DNA of 48,031 bases from Lachnospiraceae bacterium UBA7729 (GCA_002482005.1 DLFD01000027.1:1-48031), one strand, 5' to 3'. Numbered from the stretch's first letter, positions 1 through 8,270 are shown. Notes: generated from the sequence alone by a model not told the origin. Numbers and translations: made by a program.

Positions 1-54
1 ATAGGAAAAGTGATTGAGGCATAAAATTTCAAAATCATGGTTTTCCTGGCATGG

Positions 55-97
55 TATACAAAAAGCCAGCCACCGGCGGCCTTATTGCATCCTGTGG
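55..97 (+). repeat. Dispersed palindromic repeat, copy A
   Basis: This intergenic element has a TATACAAAAAGCC left side, a GC-rich hairpin core and a CTTATTGCAT right side. It is the most diverged of five copies in the window; its core reads GCCAGCC-ACC-GGCGGC. The others lie near 27521, 35301, 44301 and 44343, all in the same orientation. It sits just beyond the pflB terminator. The A-run on the left becomes a T-run on the minus strand, so the hairpin could act as a backup terminator. Confidence 0.7.
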
Positions 98-100
98 GAT

Positions 101-133
101 AGAAAAAGCGCCCCGCCTATTGCGGCGGGGCGC
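101..133 (-). terminator. Rho-independent terminator of pflB
   Basis: A perfect 10-bp stem (108-117 with 124-133, GCGCCCCGCC type) with a six-base loop is followed on the minus strand by five U residues (103-107). It lies 37 bases past the pflB stop codon, where a terminator is expected. Confidence 0.9.
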
Positions 134-169
134 ACACGGATGGTGACTTTTGGCACTTGCGTCATGTGA

Positions 170-2440
170 TTACAGTCTGTCGTGGCAGGTTCTTGCGATG
201 ACGTCGAGCTGCTGCTCATGGGTCAGGTCGATGAACTTGACAGCGTATCCGGAAACACGGATGGTGAAGTTTGCGTATTCCGGCTTCTCCGGATGTTCCA
301 TGGCATCCTTCAGTTTTTCAACGCCGAAGACGTTGACATTCAGATGATGAGCGCCCTTCTCGAAGTATCCGTCAAGGACATTGACAAGGTTCTCAGCTCT
401 CTCCTCAGCGCTGTGTCCAAGTGCGCCCGGGTTGATCGTCTGAGTGTTGGAGATTCCGTCCAGAGCGTACTCATACGGAACCTTTGCAACAGAGTTCAGG
501 GAAGCAAGAAGGCCATTCTGCTCTGCGCCGTAGGCCGGGTTTGCGCCAGGCGCAAACGGAGTGAATGCAGGCCTTCCGTCCGGCAGAGCTCCGGTAGCCT
601 TGCCATACACGACGTTGGAGGTGATGGTAAGGATCGAGGTGGTCGGTTCGGAATTCCTATAGGTGTGATGCTTCCTGATCTTCTTCATGAAGTCCTTCAG
701 AAGCCATACAGCGATCTCGTCGGCGCGGTCATCGTCGTTGCCGTAGCGCGGGAACTCTCCCTCCGGCTTGTAGTCGATCGCCATGCCGGTCTTCTCATCA
801 CGGATGATGCGTACCTTTGCGTACCTGATCGCGGAGATGGAGTCGACAACATGTGAGAAGCCTGCGATACCAGTTGCAAATGTTCTTCTGACGTCGGTGT
901 CGATCAGCGCCATCTCGGCAGCCTCATAATAGTACTTGTCATGCATGTACTGGATCAGGTTCAGGATATTGACATAGAGACCTGCCAGCCAGTCAAGCAT
1001 CAGATCGTACTTGTGCATGAACTCCTTGTAGTCAAGGTAGTCTCCGGTGATCGGAGCGTACTCCGGTCCGACCTGCATCGGAAGTCCGGTCTTCTTGTCA
1101 AGGAACTTCTCATCCTTGCCGCCGTTGATCGCGTACAGCATCGCCTTTGCAAGGTTTGCGCGCGCTCCGAAGAACTGCATCTCCTTGCCGGTCTGGGTAG
1201 CGGATACGCAGCAGCAGATGCTGTAGTCATCACCCCAGATCGGACGCATGACATCATCGTTCTCGTACTGGATGGAAGAAGTGTTGACGGAGATCTTGGC
1301 TGCGTAGCGGCGGAAGTTCTCCGGAAGCTTTCTGGTGTAGAGGACAGTCAGGTTCGGCTCCGGAGCCGGTCCCATGTTCTCAAGGGTGTGCAGGAAGCGG
1401 TAGTCATTCTTTGTGACCATATGACGTCCGTCCATGCCGAAGCCTGCAACTTCCAGGGTAGCCCATACCGGGTCGCCGGAAAACAGCTGGTTGTAGGACG
1501 GAATCCTCGCGAACTTGACCATGCGGAACTTCATGACCAGATGGTCGATCAGCTCCTGAGCTTCCTTCTCGGTGATGGTACCTGCGGCAAGGTCTCTGCT
1601 GATGTAGATGTCAAGGAAGGTGGAGATGCGTCCGACAGACATAGCGGCGCCGTTCTGGGTCTTGATGGCTGCCAGATATCCGAAGTACAGCCACTGTACT
1701 GCCTCATGCGCGTTCTTAGCCGGGCCGGAGATATCGTATCCGTAGATCTTAGCCATCTCCTTCATACCCCTGAGGGCGCGGATCTGCTCGGTAATCTCTT
1801 CTCTCTGGCGGATGACGTCATCGGTCATGGTGCCGTCGCCGCAGTTCGCGAAGTCTTCCTGCTTCTTAGCGATCAGGAAGTCGATTCCGTAGAGGGCAAC
1901 TCTTCTGTAGTCGCCGACAATACGTCCTCTTCCGTAGGTATCCGGAAGACCGGTGACGATATGAGAGTGGCGGGCAGCGCGCATCTCCGGAGTGTAAGCA
2001 TCAAAGACTGCCTGGTTGTGAGTCTTGTGATACTCGTTGAAGATCTTGTCGAACTTCGGGTTGACATGATATCCGTATGTCTCAGCAGCTTCCTGAGCCA
2101 TCTTGATCCCGCCGTAAGGCATGAATGCCCTCTTCAGAGGCTTGTCGGTCTGAAGGCCGACGATCTGCTCAAGGTCCTTCATGGAGTCATCGATGTAGCC
2201 CGGTCCGTAAGCGGTAAGCCCGGTGACAACCTCGGTCTCGCACTCAAGGACGCCGCCCTTTGCGCGCTCCTCCTTCTGCAGCTCCTGCAGCTTTCCCCAG
2301 AGCTTATCGGTAGCCTCGGTCGGTCCCTCAAGGAAGCTCTCGTCTCCGTCGTAAGGGGTGTAGTTGTCCTGAACAAACTGACGGACATTGACGTCCGAGA
2401 CCCACTTGGTTCCCTTAAAGCCTGCCCATTCTTCTCTCAT
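170..2440 (-). CDS. pflB: Formate acetyltransferase (pyruvate formate-lyase)
   Basis: Cytoplasmic glycyl-radical enzyme that converts pyruvate and CoA to acetyl-CoA and formate in anaerobic fermentation. The 756-residue length matches the family. The adjacent active-site cysteines are visible in a DYSICCCVSATQTG segment, and the C-terminal glycyl-radical loop reads RVSGYAVKF. An in-frame start exists 19 codons upstream, but the ATG at 2440 follows AAGGAGAAAGATC, a strong ribosome site, and gives the usual MREEWAGF start. The activase gene pflA lies upstream on the same strand, separated by 394 bases that hold a GC-rich hairpin element. A strong terminator follows. It may be co-transcribed with pflA or have its own promoter in the gap; the sequence does not decide this. 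Confidence 0.97.
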   Translation of the reverse strand: MREEWAGFKGTKWVSDVNVRQFVQDNYTPYDGDESFLEGPTEATDKLWGKLQELQKEERAKGGVLECETEVVTGLTAYGPGYIDDSMKDLEQIVGLQTDKPLKRAFMPYGGIKMAQEAAETYGYHVNPKFDKIFNEYHKTHNQAVFDAYTPEMRAARHSHIVTGLPDTYGRGRIVGDYRRVALYGIDFLIAKKQEDFANCGDGTMTDDVIRQREEITEQIRALRGMKEMAKIYGYDISGPAKNAHEAVQWLYFGYLAAIKTQNGAAMSVGRISTFLDIYISRDLAAGTITEKEAQELIDHLVMKFRMVKFARIPSYNQLFSGDPVWATLEVAGFGMDGRHMVTKNDYRFLHTLENMGPAPEPNLTVLYTRKLPENFRRYAAKISVNTSSIQYENDDVMRPIWGDDYSICCCVSATQTGKEMQFFGARANLAKAMLYAINGGKDEKFLDKKTGLPMQVGPEYAPITGDYLDYKEFMHKYDLMLDWLAGLYVNILNLIQYMHDKYYYEAAEMALIDTDVRRTFATGIAGFSHVVDSISAIRYAKVRIIRDEKTGMAIDYKPEGEFPRYGNDDDRADEIAVWLLKDFMKKIRKHHTYRNSEPTTSILTITSNVVYGKATGALPDGRPAFTPFAPGANPAYGAEQNGLLASLNSVAKVPYEYALDGISNTQTINPGALGHSAEERAENLVNVLDGYFEKGAHHLNVNVFGVEKLKDAMEHPEKPEYANFTIRVSGYAVKFIDLTHEQQLDVIARTCHDRL

Positions 2441-2560
2441 GATCTTTCTCCTTGTGTATGATTGATTGGGTGGTTGAAGTGTAACAGTTATATGCAATCG
2501 CCCGAAATAAACCGGACGCTGACTGCCGTTGGTTCCGAGGCACCTGCTTGCTTGTTCAGA

Positions 2561-2837
2561 TGGTGCCTGATCACTTATTCAAAACTTTGTCGCGTGGATT
2601 CCCGTGACGGAAGTCTGCGGAGGAGCGCAGCATAACAATATCACGACGTCGTGGGCTCATACCCGCGACAAAGTTTGAAGCCTCCGGCGGGAGTCGCGCA
2701 CGCACCGCGGACGCAAGCGTCTCGCGCACCGCGCACGATATGGATGCCACGGACGCGCATCAGACGGCGCTTCGCGCCGCGCGTCCGGGCGCAATTCCGC
2801 CAAGGCGGAATTGATATGGTGCCTGACCACTTTTTCA
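2561..2837. repeat. Hairpin-rich GC element with terminal direct repeats between pflA and pflB
   Basis: Two near-identical 22-base direct repeats (ATGGTGCCTGAYCACTT type, 2561-2582 and 2816-2837) bracket a GC-rich stretch. Inside are an inverted repeat AACTTTGTCGCG/CGCGACAAAGTT (2583-2594 and 2664-2675), a 12-base palindrome (2642-2653), a GACGC-AA-GCGTC hairpin (2710-2721), a branched hairpin GGACGCGC...GGCGC-TTC-GCGCC-GCGCGTCC (2751-2786), and a 10-bp stem CAATTCCGCC-AA-GGCGGAATTG (2792-2813). The right repeat contains the pflA stop codon. No convincing protein is encoded. It resembles a REP/MITE-like inserted element; an mRNA-processing or attenuation role between pflA and pflB is possible but unproven. 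Confidence 0.75.
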
Positions 2838-3587
2838 GTTTCCTTGCCCTGGGCTCCCTGCTTCCCCTCTCAGGATCGCCTCTGCCTGAAGCACCCTCTC
2901 CTGGGTGGGGCTCTTTGTTCCCTTCAGTGTGTAAGGGATCCCGAGCTGCTCCCATTTGTATTCTCCGAGAGAGTGGTAAGGAAGGACTTCGATCTTCTCG
3001 ACATTCGAAAGCTTTCTGATGAAGTCTGCTGTCCTGTGCAGGTATCCGTCATCATCGGTCCACCCCGGGACAAGGACATGGCGGATCCAGATCGGCTTTC
3101 CGATCTCCGACAGATAAGTCAGGCAGTCGAGGATGTTGTCGTTCGGCTGACCGGTCAGCTCTCTGTGACGGTCCGGATCGATATGCTTGATATCGCAGAG
3201 CAGAAGATCCGTTACCTCCATGAGCTTCTGAAACTTTGAAAAGAAGGGCTCTTCCCTGGTGAATGGCTGAAGCGCCGTGTCTATGCAGGTGTTGATCCCC
3301 CTTGCTTTCGCCCTGGTGAAAAGCTCGAGCAGAAAATCGATCTGCCTCAGAGGCTCGCCTCCTGATACGGTGATGCCGCCTTTGGGTCCCCAGTAGCTTT
3401 TGAAACGCTCCGCCTTATCGAGCAGCTCATCTGCCGTCATGGGATCGGCATTCTTCTGCTTCCAGGTGTCGACATTATGGCAGTATCTGCAGCGCATATC
3501 GCAGCCGGATACAAAGATCAGGAAGCGGACGCCCGGACCATCTGCCGAGCCGAAAGATTCCGTCGAATGGATAAAACCTTTGACCAT
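2835..3587 (-). CDS. pflA: Pyruvate formate-lyase activating enzyme
   Basis: Radical SAM enzyme that installs the glycyl radical on PflB, using S-adenosylmethionine and a [4Fe-4S] cluster. The 250-residue protein begins MVKGFIHSTESFGSADGPG, as PflA proteins do, and carries the CX3CX2C cluster motif CDMRCRYC near residues 30-37. A GGEPL segment (SAM-binding region) follows. The start has a purine-rich AAGAAAGG upstream. The stop codon falls inside a direct repeat shared with the downstream intergenic element, so the last few residues may have been altered by that element. A perfect FNR box lies 68 bases upstream, suggesting anaerobic activation. Confidence 0.96.
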   Translation of the reverse strand: MVKGFIHSTESFGSADGPGVRFLIFVSGCDMRCRYCHNVDTWKQKNADPMTADELLDKAERFKSYWGPKGGITVSGGEPLRQIDFLLELFTRAKARGINTCIDTALQPFTREEPFFSKFQKLMEVTDLLLCDIKHIDPDRHRELTGQPNDNILDCLTYLSEIGKPIWIRHVLVPGWTDDDGYLHRTADFIRKLSNVEKIEVLPYHSLGEYKWEQLGIPYTLKGTKSPTQERVLQAEAILRGEAGSPGQGN

Positions 3588-3626
3588 ATCTGCCTTTCTT
3601 AGGATATTATCTCAAGTCACGACGAC

Positions 3627-3668
3627 ATCATATTGTCTGAAAGGGAATTGTTCTTTGATTTAAATCAA
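3627..3668 (-). promoter_or_regulatory. FNR box and -10 element upstream of pflA
   Basis: The palindrome TTGAT-TTAA-ATCAA (3655-3668) is a perfect match to the FNR consensus. A TATGAT hexamer at 3632-3627 on the minus strand can serve as the -10. A start near 3620 would put the centre of the FNR box (3661.5) at about -41.5, the position used by class II FNR-activated promoters. The regulator encoded immediately upstream has FNR-like DNA-contact residues. Confidence 0.8.
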
Positions 3669-3713
3669 GAATCGATAAAAATGCGGCCGTTCTGAAAATT
3701 TTTTTCAACGCCC

Positions 3714-3804
3714 GGCAGACATCTCCGCCGCCATCTTCACATTCCCTGCCTGGCAGGCATCTCCACCGCCATCTTCACATTCCCTGCCTGGCAGGCATCT
3801 CCGA
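3714..3804. repeat. 38-bp tandem repeat (about 2.4 copies)
   Basis: GGCAGRCATCTCC begins at 3714, 3752 and 3790, giving an exact 38-base period; the first two units differ at only a few bases and the third is partial. Each junction forms a short CCTGCC/GGCAGG hairpin. The array lies between the end of the Crp/Fnr gene and the FNR box of pflA. Confidence 0.85.
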
Positions 3805-3808
3805 TATC

Positions 3809-4501
3809 TTACTCGCCAAGCCGGGCGACCGCTTCCTGGTCCACGATCTTCAGCTTTCCCTTCCCGGTCCTCTCGATCAGTCCGGCTTTCTCCATCTCCC
3901 GGAGCTTCCGGCTGACCGTCTCCGGACGCAGGTTCAGGCTGGCGGCGATATCCTCCAGCCTCAGGTCGATCTCGGAGCTCGGGAAGTGTTCGATCTCATA
4001 GATCAGGAGTTTCGCGATCCTTGCAGCCGGCTCCTTTGCAGCCAGGATCATGTTCCTCTCGTTGGCATCGTGCAGCTTGCGGCTGAGGACAGTGATGATG
4101 CTCCATGCCACGCTCGTATCCTGCAGCATGGTCTGGAAGTCCGAGACCGGGATCGCGCAGACGTTGACCGTCGTCAGGCACACTGCCGAATACGGGTACA
4201 GACTTCCGTTGAGGAACAGCCCTTCCCAGATGGCCTCTCCGCCTGAGAACATCCCTATGATCATCTCGCGGCCTTCCGAATCGCTGAAGCAGAGCTTCAC
4301 CTTGCCGCTCCGGATGATCCAGATATCCCTGACCGGCTCCCCGGCCCGGAACAGATAGCTTCCCTTCCTTTTATGGAGGTGTTTTCCCTGGTCGGTCACC
4401 CGTTTCCGCTTCTCTTCCGGAGCTCCCGCAAAGATCGACATATCCCCGGAACATTTTCCGCAGTTCTGACATGTTCCCCTGTCACTGTCAAGAATTTTCA
4501 A
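3809..4501 (-). CDS. Crp/Fnr-family transcriptional regulator, FNR-like oxygen sensor
   Basis: Predicted cytoplasmic regulator of 230 residues with an N-terminal cluster region, a cyclic-nucleotide-binding-type beta barrel and a C-terminal winged helix. With a TTG start at 4501, preceded six bases upstream by GGGAGG, the protein begins near CQNCGKC (Cys 11, 14, 17). Two further cysteines near 108 and 115 are candidates for the fourth ligand of an FNR-type [4Fe-4S] cluster. The recognition helix RPETVSRKL has the Glu, Ser and Arg that contact TTGAT in Escherichia coli FNR. A longer frame upstream to 4552 is open, but its ATG lacks a good ribosome site. An ATG at the MSIF segment would lose the cysteines. 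Its likely target is the FNR box in front of pflA. Confidence 0.88.
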   Translation of the reverse strand: MKILDSDRGTCQNCGKCSGDMSIFAGAPEEKRKRVTDQGKHLHKRKGSYLFRAGEPVRDIWIIRSGKVKLCFSDSEGREMIIGMFSGGEAIWEGLFLNGSLYPYSAVCLTTVNVCAIPVSDFQTMLQDTSVAWSIITVLSRKLHDANERNMILAAKEPAARIAKLLIYEIEHFPSSEIDLRLEDIAASLNLRPETVSRKLREMEKAGLIERTGKGKLKIVDQEAVARLGE

Positions 4502-4611
4502 AAAAGTCCTCCCGGTCAGAAAATACCGCCGGATGCTTGTACGGCGGCACATTTCCGTATATCATGAAATCCATCGTGTTTCCCCGCAGAACGGTTCTCT
4601 GCATTGCAGGT

Positions 4612-4640
4612 ATTATAGCAGAAGCCGCAAAGCCTGTCTT
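4612..4640 (-). promoter_or_regulatory. Promoter of the Crp/Fnr gene
   Basis: On the minus strand AAGACA (4640-4635), a 17-base spacer and TATAAT (4617-4612) form a sigma-70-type promoter, with TG one base before the -10. The predicted transcript starts near 4605, leaving a leader of about 100 bases before the TTG start. Confidence 0.6.
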
Positions 4641-4699
4641 CTGAAAAAAGACAGGAGGCCCGCGCCCTGAAAGAGGCAGGAAAGAAAGGTGTCAGCAGA

Positions 4700-5284
4700 A
4701 TGCCCGGCAAGATGCAGAATATGAAAGACTGTTTTGAATACGAGATCATCCGCTCGGACCGGAAGACTACCTCCCTGATCGTCAAAAACGGTCAGGTGAT
4801 CGTCCGCGCTCCTCTTAGAAAGAAAGAGTCTGAGATCATCACATTCGTGGAAAGCCATGCCGGCTGGGTGCTGCAGAAGCTGAAGGAATCCGAGGCAAGG
4901 CAGAAGAAGACAGCAGATATCCCGAAGCTGACGCCGGTCGGGATCCAGGGACTTCTGAGAAAGGCCGAAAACTATATACCAGGAAGGGTCGCTTACTTCG
5001 CTCCGCTTGTCGGCGTTACCTATGGAAAGATCACTTTCCGGATCTACAAGTCCAAGTGGGGAAGCTGTATGGCGGATGGAAGGCTCCAGTTCAACATCCT
5101 CCTGATGCTTGCGCCGGACGACGTCATCGATTCTGTCATCGTCCATGAGCTCTGCCACAGGAAGCAGATGAACCATTCCGCCCTCTTCTACCGGGAAGTC
5201 CTGAAAGTCATGCCGGACTACTATCAGGTCAACGGCTGGCTGAAACAGCACGGCCCGGAGATCATGAGACGGGGTGGTTTCTGA
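4700..5284 (+). CDS. YgjP/SprT-like (DUF45, M48-type) metal-dependent hydrolase
   Basis: A 194-residue cytoplasmic protein of the YgjP-like family. It has the zinc-binding HELCH motif followed by RKQMNHSALFYREV near residues 150-170, and the conserved KSKWGSC segment before it. The family is placed with zinc metallopeptidases, but its substrate here is unknown. AAAGG lies ten bases before the ATG at 4700; in-frame ATGs a few codons later are possible alternatives. It is transcribed divergently from the Crp/Fnr gene and precedes the ECF S-component gene with a separate promoter between them. Confidence 0.88.
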   Translation: MPGKMQNMKDCFEYEIIRSDRKTTSLIVKNGQVIVRAPLRKKESEIITFVESHAGWVLQKLKESEARQKKTADIPKLTPVGIQGLLRKAENYIPGRVAYFAPLVGVTYGKITFRIYKSKWGSCMADGRLQFNILLMLAPDDVIDSVIVHELCHRKQMNHSALFYREVLKVMPDYYQVNGWLKQHGPEIMRRGGF

Positions 5285-5300
5285 AGAACATCTGGCATTA

Positions 5301-5351
5301 TGTTAAAATTAACAATTGGTCATTTTCATATGGTCAGAATGTACCTATACT
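5301..5351 (+). promoter_or_regulatory. Promoter and palindrome upstream of the ECF S-component gene
   Basis: TTTTCA (5323-5328), a 17-base spacer and TATACT (5346-5351) form a plausible promoter; AGAGGAGG precedes the ATG at 5384. A perfect inverted repeat TGTTAA-AA-TTAACA (5301-5314) lies just upstream of the -35 and could be a regulator site. Two TGGTCA words overlap the promoter. No riboswitch is recognised. Confidence 0.55.
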
Positions 5352-5383
5352 CTGGATAGATTGAACAGAGGAGGTCAAATCGT

Positions 5384-6004
5384 ATGAAAACAGTACAGGC
5401 AAACTCTTATTCAGAGGCGTATGGCAGTGAGAAAAGTCAGAGTCTGAAGAAACTGGCATTCGCGGCGATCTTCGCAGCACTGACATACGTCGTATTCACA
5501 TTTCTCTCAATTCCGGTACCTACGCCGGGAGGCAAAGTCACGATTACCCTGGGCAACGCTTTCGTCGTACTCGGTGCCCTGCTTCTGGGATCCGTCTACG
5601 GGGGACTTGGCGGAGCCGTCGGACTGACCATCGCGGACCTGATCGACCCGGTCTATATCGTGGAAGCTCCAGTCACCTTCCTGGTCAAGTTCCTTCTGGG
5701 CGTCATCGTCGGAGTCATCGCTCACAGGGCAGGACACATCACGACCGGGCAGGACCCGAAGAAAGTGACCAGATGGGTCATCATCGCTTCTGCCGCCGGA
5801 CTAGTGTTCAACACATTTGCAGACCCGGGGCTGAGATACATCTATAAGCTTCTGGTCCTGGGACGCCCGGCAGCCGAGGTTTCCTTCGCGATCAACTTCA
5901 CTGTGACGGCGATCAATGCTGCCGCGACCCTGGTCTTCACGACCGTGCTCTACATGGCGCTGAGGATCCCGCTGAAGAAGGCAGGGCTCTTCTTCCGGCT
6001 GTAA
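5384..6004 (+). CDS. ECF transporter S component, substrate unknown
   Basis: Membrane protein of 206 residues with about five to six hydrophobic segments after a polar N-terminus. It resembles the substrate-binding S components of energy-coupling-factor vitamin transporters, with the typical helix-1 LAFAAIFAALTYVV and a GNAFVVLGALLLGSVYGGLGGAVG segment. It would need the shared EcfA, EcfA' and EcfT module, which is not in this window. The substrate cannot be read from sequence; riboflavin-type and other vitamin specificities are all possible. Confidence 0.85.
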   Translation: MKTVQANSYSEAYGSEKSQSLKKLAFAAIFAALTYVVFTFLSIPVPTPGGKVTITLGNAFVVLGALLLGSVYGGLGGAVGLTIADLIDPVYIVEAPVTFLVKFLLGVIVGVIAHRAGHITTGQDPKKVTRWVIIASAAGLVFNTFADPGLRYIYKLLVLGRPAAEVSFAINFTVTAINAAATLVFTTVLYMALRIPLKKAGLFFRL

Positions 6005-6023
6005 GACAGATGAGAACAGACAC

Positions 6024-6063
6024 ATGGGGACAGGTACTTTTTTAAAAAGTTACCTGTCCCCAT
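6024..6063. terminator. REP-like palindrome, possible bidirectional terminator
   Basis: ATGGGGACAGGTA (6024-6036) is the exact complement of TACCTGTCCCCAT (6051-6063), and the loop is a T-run followed by an A-run. It lies between the convergent ends of the ECF S-component and PHP genes, so it may terminate both. The GGGGACAGGTAC sequence recalls palindromes mobilised by REP-associated (RAYT) transposases; none is encoded here. Confidence 0.75.
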
Positions 6064-6090
6064 CTTTCTGCCCTGTATCTGCACCTGTCT

Positions 6091-7050
6091 TCAGCTTCTC
6101 TTCCGCAGCTCTTCTGCCACAGTCAGCTGCTCTGAAAAGACCGGTTTCCCGAAAGTATTCATCTCTCCAGGCCGGATGTTCTTGACCGTTCCATGGTAGT
6201 CCGATCCTCCGCTGACAAGAAGACCGAACTTCTTCGCTTCTTCCAGGAGGAAATTCACTTCTTCCTCGCAGTAGCGGGAATACCAGCACTCGATTCCCAC
6301 GATGGCAGGCAGCTTTTCGCCTGCGGCTCTTTCCGCAGTCTCGGCACCGGAAGCCTTGCCCGCCTCAGATCCGCCATCTGCTGCCTCTCTTCCCACCAGG
6401 TATCTCAGCCTTCTCTCAAACTCTTCCTTCGAGAGGTGCTTCTCGCCTTCTCCTCCGAGCGGGTGCGCCCACACCGGCACTCCGCCTGAAGAAAGGATCC
6501 CTGAGATCGCCATCCGGACCGGGATCCGGGTCTCCATCCTCACTTTCGTGCGGATCATGTCCATAGCTTCCTGCGCGGACTTTGCATAGCCGTGCCTCAG
6601 GATCAGGTCCCTGAGATGCGGCTTGCCGGGTGATTCCAGGCTGTAAAGATAATCCAGTTCTTCTTTCGTGAAGCGGATCCCCCTTTCCTCCAGGTATTCG
6701 AGCCTGCTTCTGGTCTTTGCCATCCTGAGTCCATGGTCAAGTTCCAGCGCTGCCCGGAACTTCTCATCCTCAGGATCGTACTGATAGCCCAGAAGATGGC
6801 ACTTGAACGGAGCATCCCCCTCCGATACGCAGGAGAATTCGATCCCGCGGAAGAATTCCGGAACGTCCATCCCCAGGTTCTGGTCTGCATCCAGGATCCT
6901 CTGGACCTCCATGGCTCCGCGGATCGTGTCATGGTCCGTCAGGGCGAATGTTCGGATGCCGCTTTCGAGAACATGCCGGACCAGGTCAGCCGGACTGTCT
7001 GTCCCGTCCGACATCGTGCTGTGCATGTGAAGATCAATATTCCCCTGCAT
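6091..7050 (-). CDS. PHP-domain phosphoesterase
   Basis: A 319-residue cytoplasmic metal-dependent phosphoesterase. All PHP motifs are visible: DLHMHSTMSDG near residue 6, LTDHDT near 38, WAHPLGG near 195 and GSDYHG near 283, which supply the metal ligands. The nearest characterised relatives are YciV/RNase AM-type 5'-3' exonucleases and nucleoside 3',5'-bisphosphate phosphatases. There is an Ala/Glu-rich insert near 222-245. It is not a DNA polymerase III subunit because no polymerase domain follows. The next gene upstream on the same strand is azlD. Confidence 0.9.
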   Translation of the reverse strand: MQGNIDLHMHSTMSDGTDSPADLVRHVLESGIRTFALTDHDTIRGAMEVQRILDADQNLGMDVPEFFRGIEFSCVSEGDAPFKCHLLGYQYDPEDEKFRAALELDHGLRMAKTRSRLEYLEERGIRFTKEELDYLYSLESPGKPHLRDLILRHGYAKSAQEAMDMIRTKVRMETRIPVRMAISGILSSGGVPVWAHPLGGEGEKHLSKEEFERRLRYLVGREAADGGSEAGKASGAETAERAAGEKLPAIVGIECWYSRYCEEEVNFLLEEAKKFGLLVSGGSDYHGTVKNIRPGEMNTFGKPVFSEQLTVAEELRKRS

Positions 7051-7125
7051 TCTGAAAGATCCCCTCTTTCTCTATGCCCTCCGCATCGCGGATGCCTTTC
7101 CTTACAGCTGTTTCTGCCTCCCGTC

Positions 7126-7449
7126 TTACATCAGCCGGATCAGGACCATGTAGCAGACTGTCCCGCCGACGATCGGAACGAACATATTTTTCTTCCATAA
7201 GTATAACAGGATAACAGCCAGGATGGAGAGCAGTTCCGGAAGTCCGTGGGAGCCTGCAGCAAAGTCGACATTCTTCAGGCAGTAGACGACAAGAAGACCG
7301 AATACTGCGGGAGCCAGAACTTTTCCGAGATATAGGAAGAAATCCGGGATCTTCTTTCCCTCCGGAAACAGGACATAGGGAAGGAAACGGGTAAGGACCG
7401 TGGCCGCGACAGCGACTGCGATCGTGATGATCTGCTGGACTATGGTCAT
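7126..7449 (-). CDS. azlD: AzlD-family branched-chain amino acid transport protein
   Basis: Small membrane protein of 107 residues with about four hydrophobic segments, the usual size for AzlD. It contains the family signature ATVLTRFLPYVLFP near residue 20. It pairs with AzlC to form an exporter for branched-chain amino acids. The start overlaps the azlC stop by four bases (ATGA), implying translational coupling. Confidence 0.92.
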   Translation of the reverse strand: MTIVQQIITIAVAVAATVLTRFLPYVLFPEGKKIPDFFLYLGKVLAPAVFGLLVVYCLKNVDFAAGSHGLPELLSILAVILLYLWKKNMFVPIVGGTVCYMVLIRLM

Positions 7450-8228
7450 GACCCTGATCCTCCTTTCTGTACGCTCTCCGCTCCGGATGTCTCCAAAGCT
7501 GCGGAATGATATGTACTTACTGCAGCTTCCTGTTTCATATTTTTCTCAAGCTTTCCCCGCATCAGGGTCAGTACCGTAAAGATCACGATCATGGACGGGA
7601 TGATGAACCGGTCAGGTCCGAAGACCTTCAGGCAGAGTGCGGATCCGATCAGACCGGTCAGCTCGCTGACATGGCGTCTGCTCTTTGTCCACTGCTGCAT
7701 CAGGATGACGACGAACATAGCCGTCATAACAAAGTCGAGCCCTTCCGTGCTGAAAGTGATCAGGCTTCCGAAGATCCCTCCCAGGGTGGAGCCAGCAACC
7801 CAGTACATCTGGTCAAGGAAAGAGACCCAGAAGTAGAACCAGCCATGATCGACCCCATCCGGGATTTCTGCGGAATAATTCACGGAAAATGTCTCATCGC
7901 TGGTCGTATAGATCAGGTAGAATTTCTTCCATCCCACTCCGCGGTAACGCGGCAGCATCGAGATTCCGTAGAAGAGATGTCTTGCGCCGACCATGAGTGC
8001 GGTCGCGAATGCTGCGACCGGATTGAACGAAGAAAGCAGGATCCGGACCAGAAGGAATTCCATCGATCCGGTGTAGATGACCAGAGCAGTGATCATGGGA
8101 TAGAACCATGGGAATCCCGAAGTGCTCATCAGTACCCCGTAGGTAAGCCCAAGGAACAGGTACCCTGTCAGGATCGGGATGGTGAAAGGAAAGGCTGCTT
8201 TCAGGGCAATTGCTGCATGTTTCTTCAT
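7446..8228 (-). CDS. azlC: AzlC-family branched-chain amino acid permease
   Basis: Polytopic membrane protein of 260 residues and larger subunit of the AzlCD exporter. The AzlC pattern PILTGYLFLGLTYGVLMS near residue 20 and GARHLFYGISM near 82 are present. AAGAGG lies nine bases before the ATG. A consensus promoter is visible upstream and azlD overlaps its end, so the two form a bicistronic operon. No Lrp or AzlB regulator is adjacent. Confidence 0.93.
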   Translation of the reverse strand: MKKHAAIALKAAFPFTIPILTGYLFLGLTYGVLMSTSGFPWFYPMITALVIYTGSMEFLLVRILLSSFNPVAAFATALMVGARHLFYGISMLPRYRGVGWKKFYLIYTTSDETFSVNYSAEIPDGVDHGWFYFWVSFLDQMYWVAGSTLGGIFGSLITFSTEGLDFVMTAMFVVILMQQWTKSRRHVSELTGLIGSALCLKVFGPDRFIIPSMIVIFTVLTLMRGKLEKNMKQEAAVSTYHSAALETSGAESVQKGGSGS

Positions 8229-8270
8229 GAAGATGCCTCTTTTTCACAAATATTTAGCGAAATCAAAGAG

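Noticed and set aside
941..2461. A 506-codon open frame antisense to pflB
   Set aside because: It mirrors pflB codon usage, has no family similarity or ribosome site, and pflB is certain.
2641..2955. A small Arg-rich protein in the pflA-pflB gap
   Set aside because: Its frame runs through hairpins and into pflA on GC-rich repeats; composition looks like structure, not protein.
3714..3804. CRISPR array at the 38-base repeat
   Set aside because: The copies are contiguous with no spacers and only about 2.4 units; the 26-base array near 27851 fails for the same reason.
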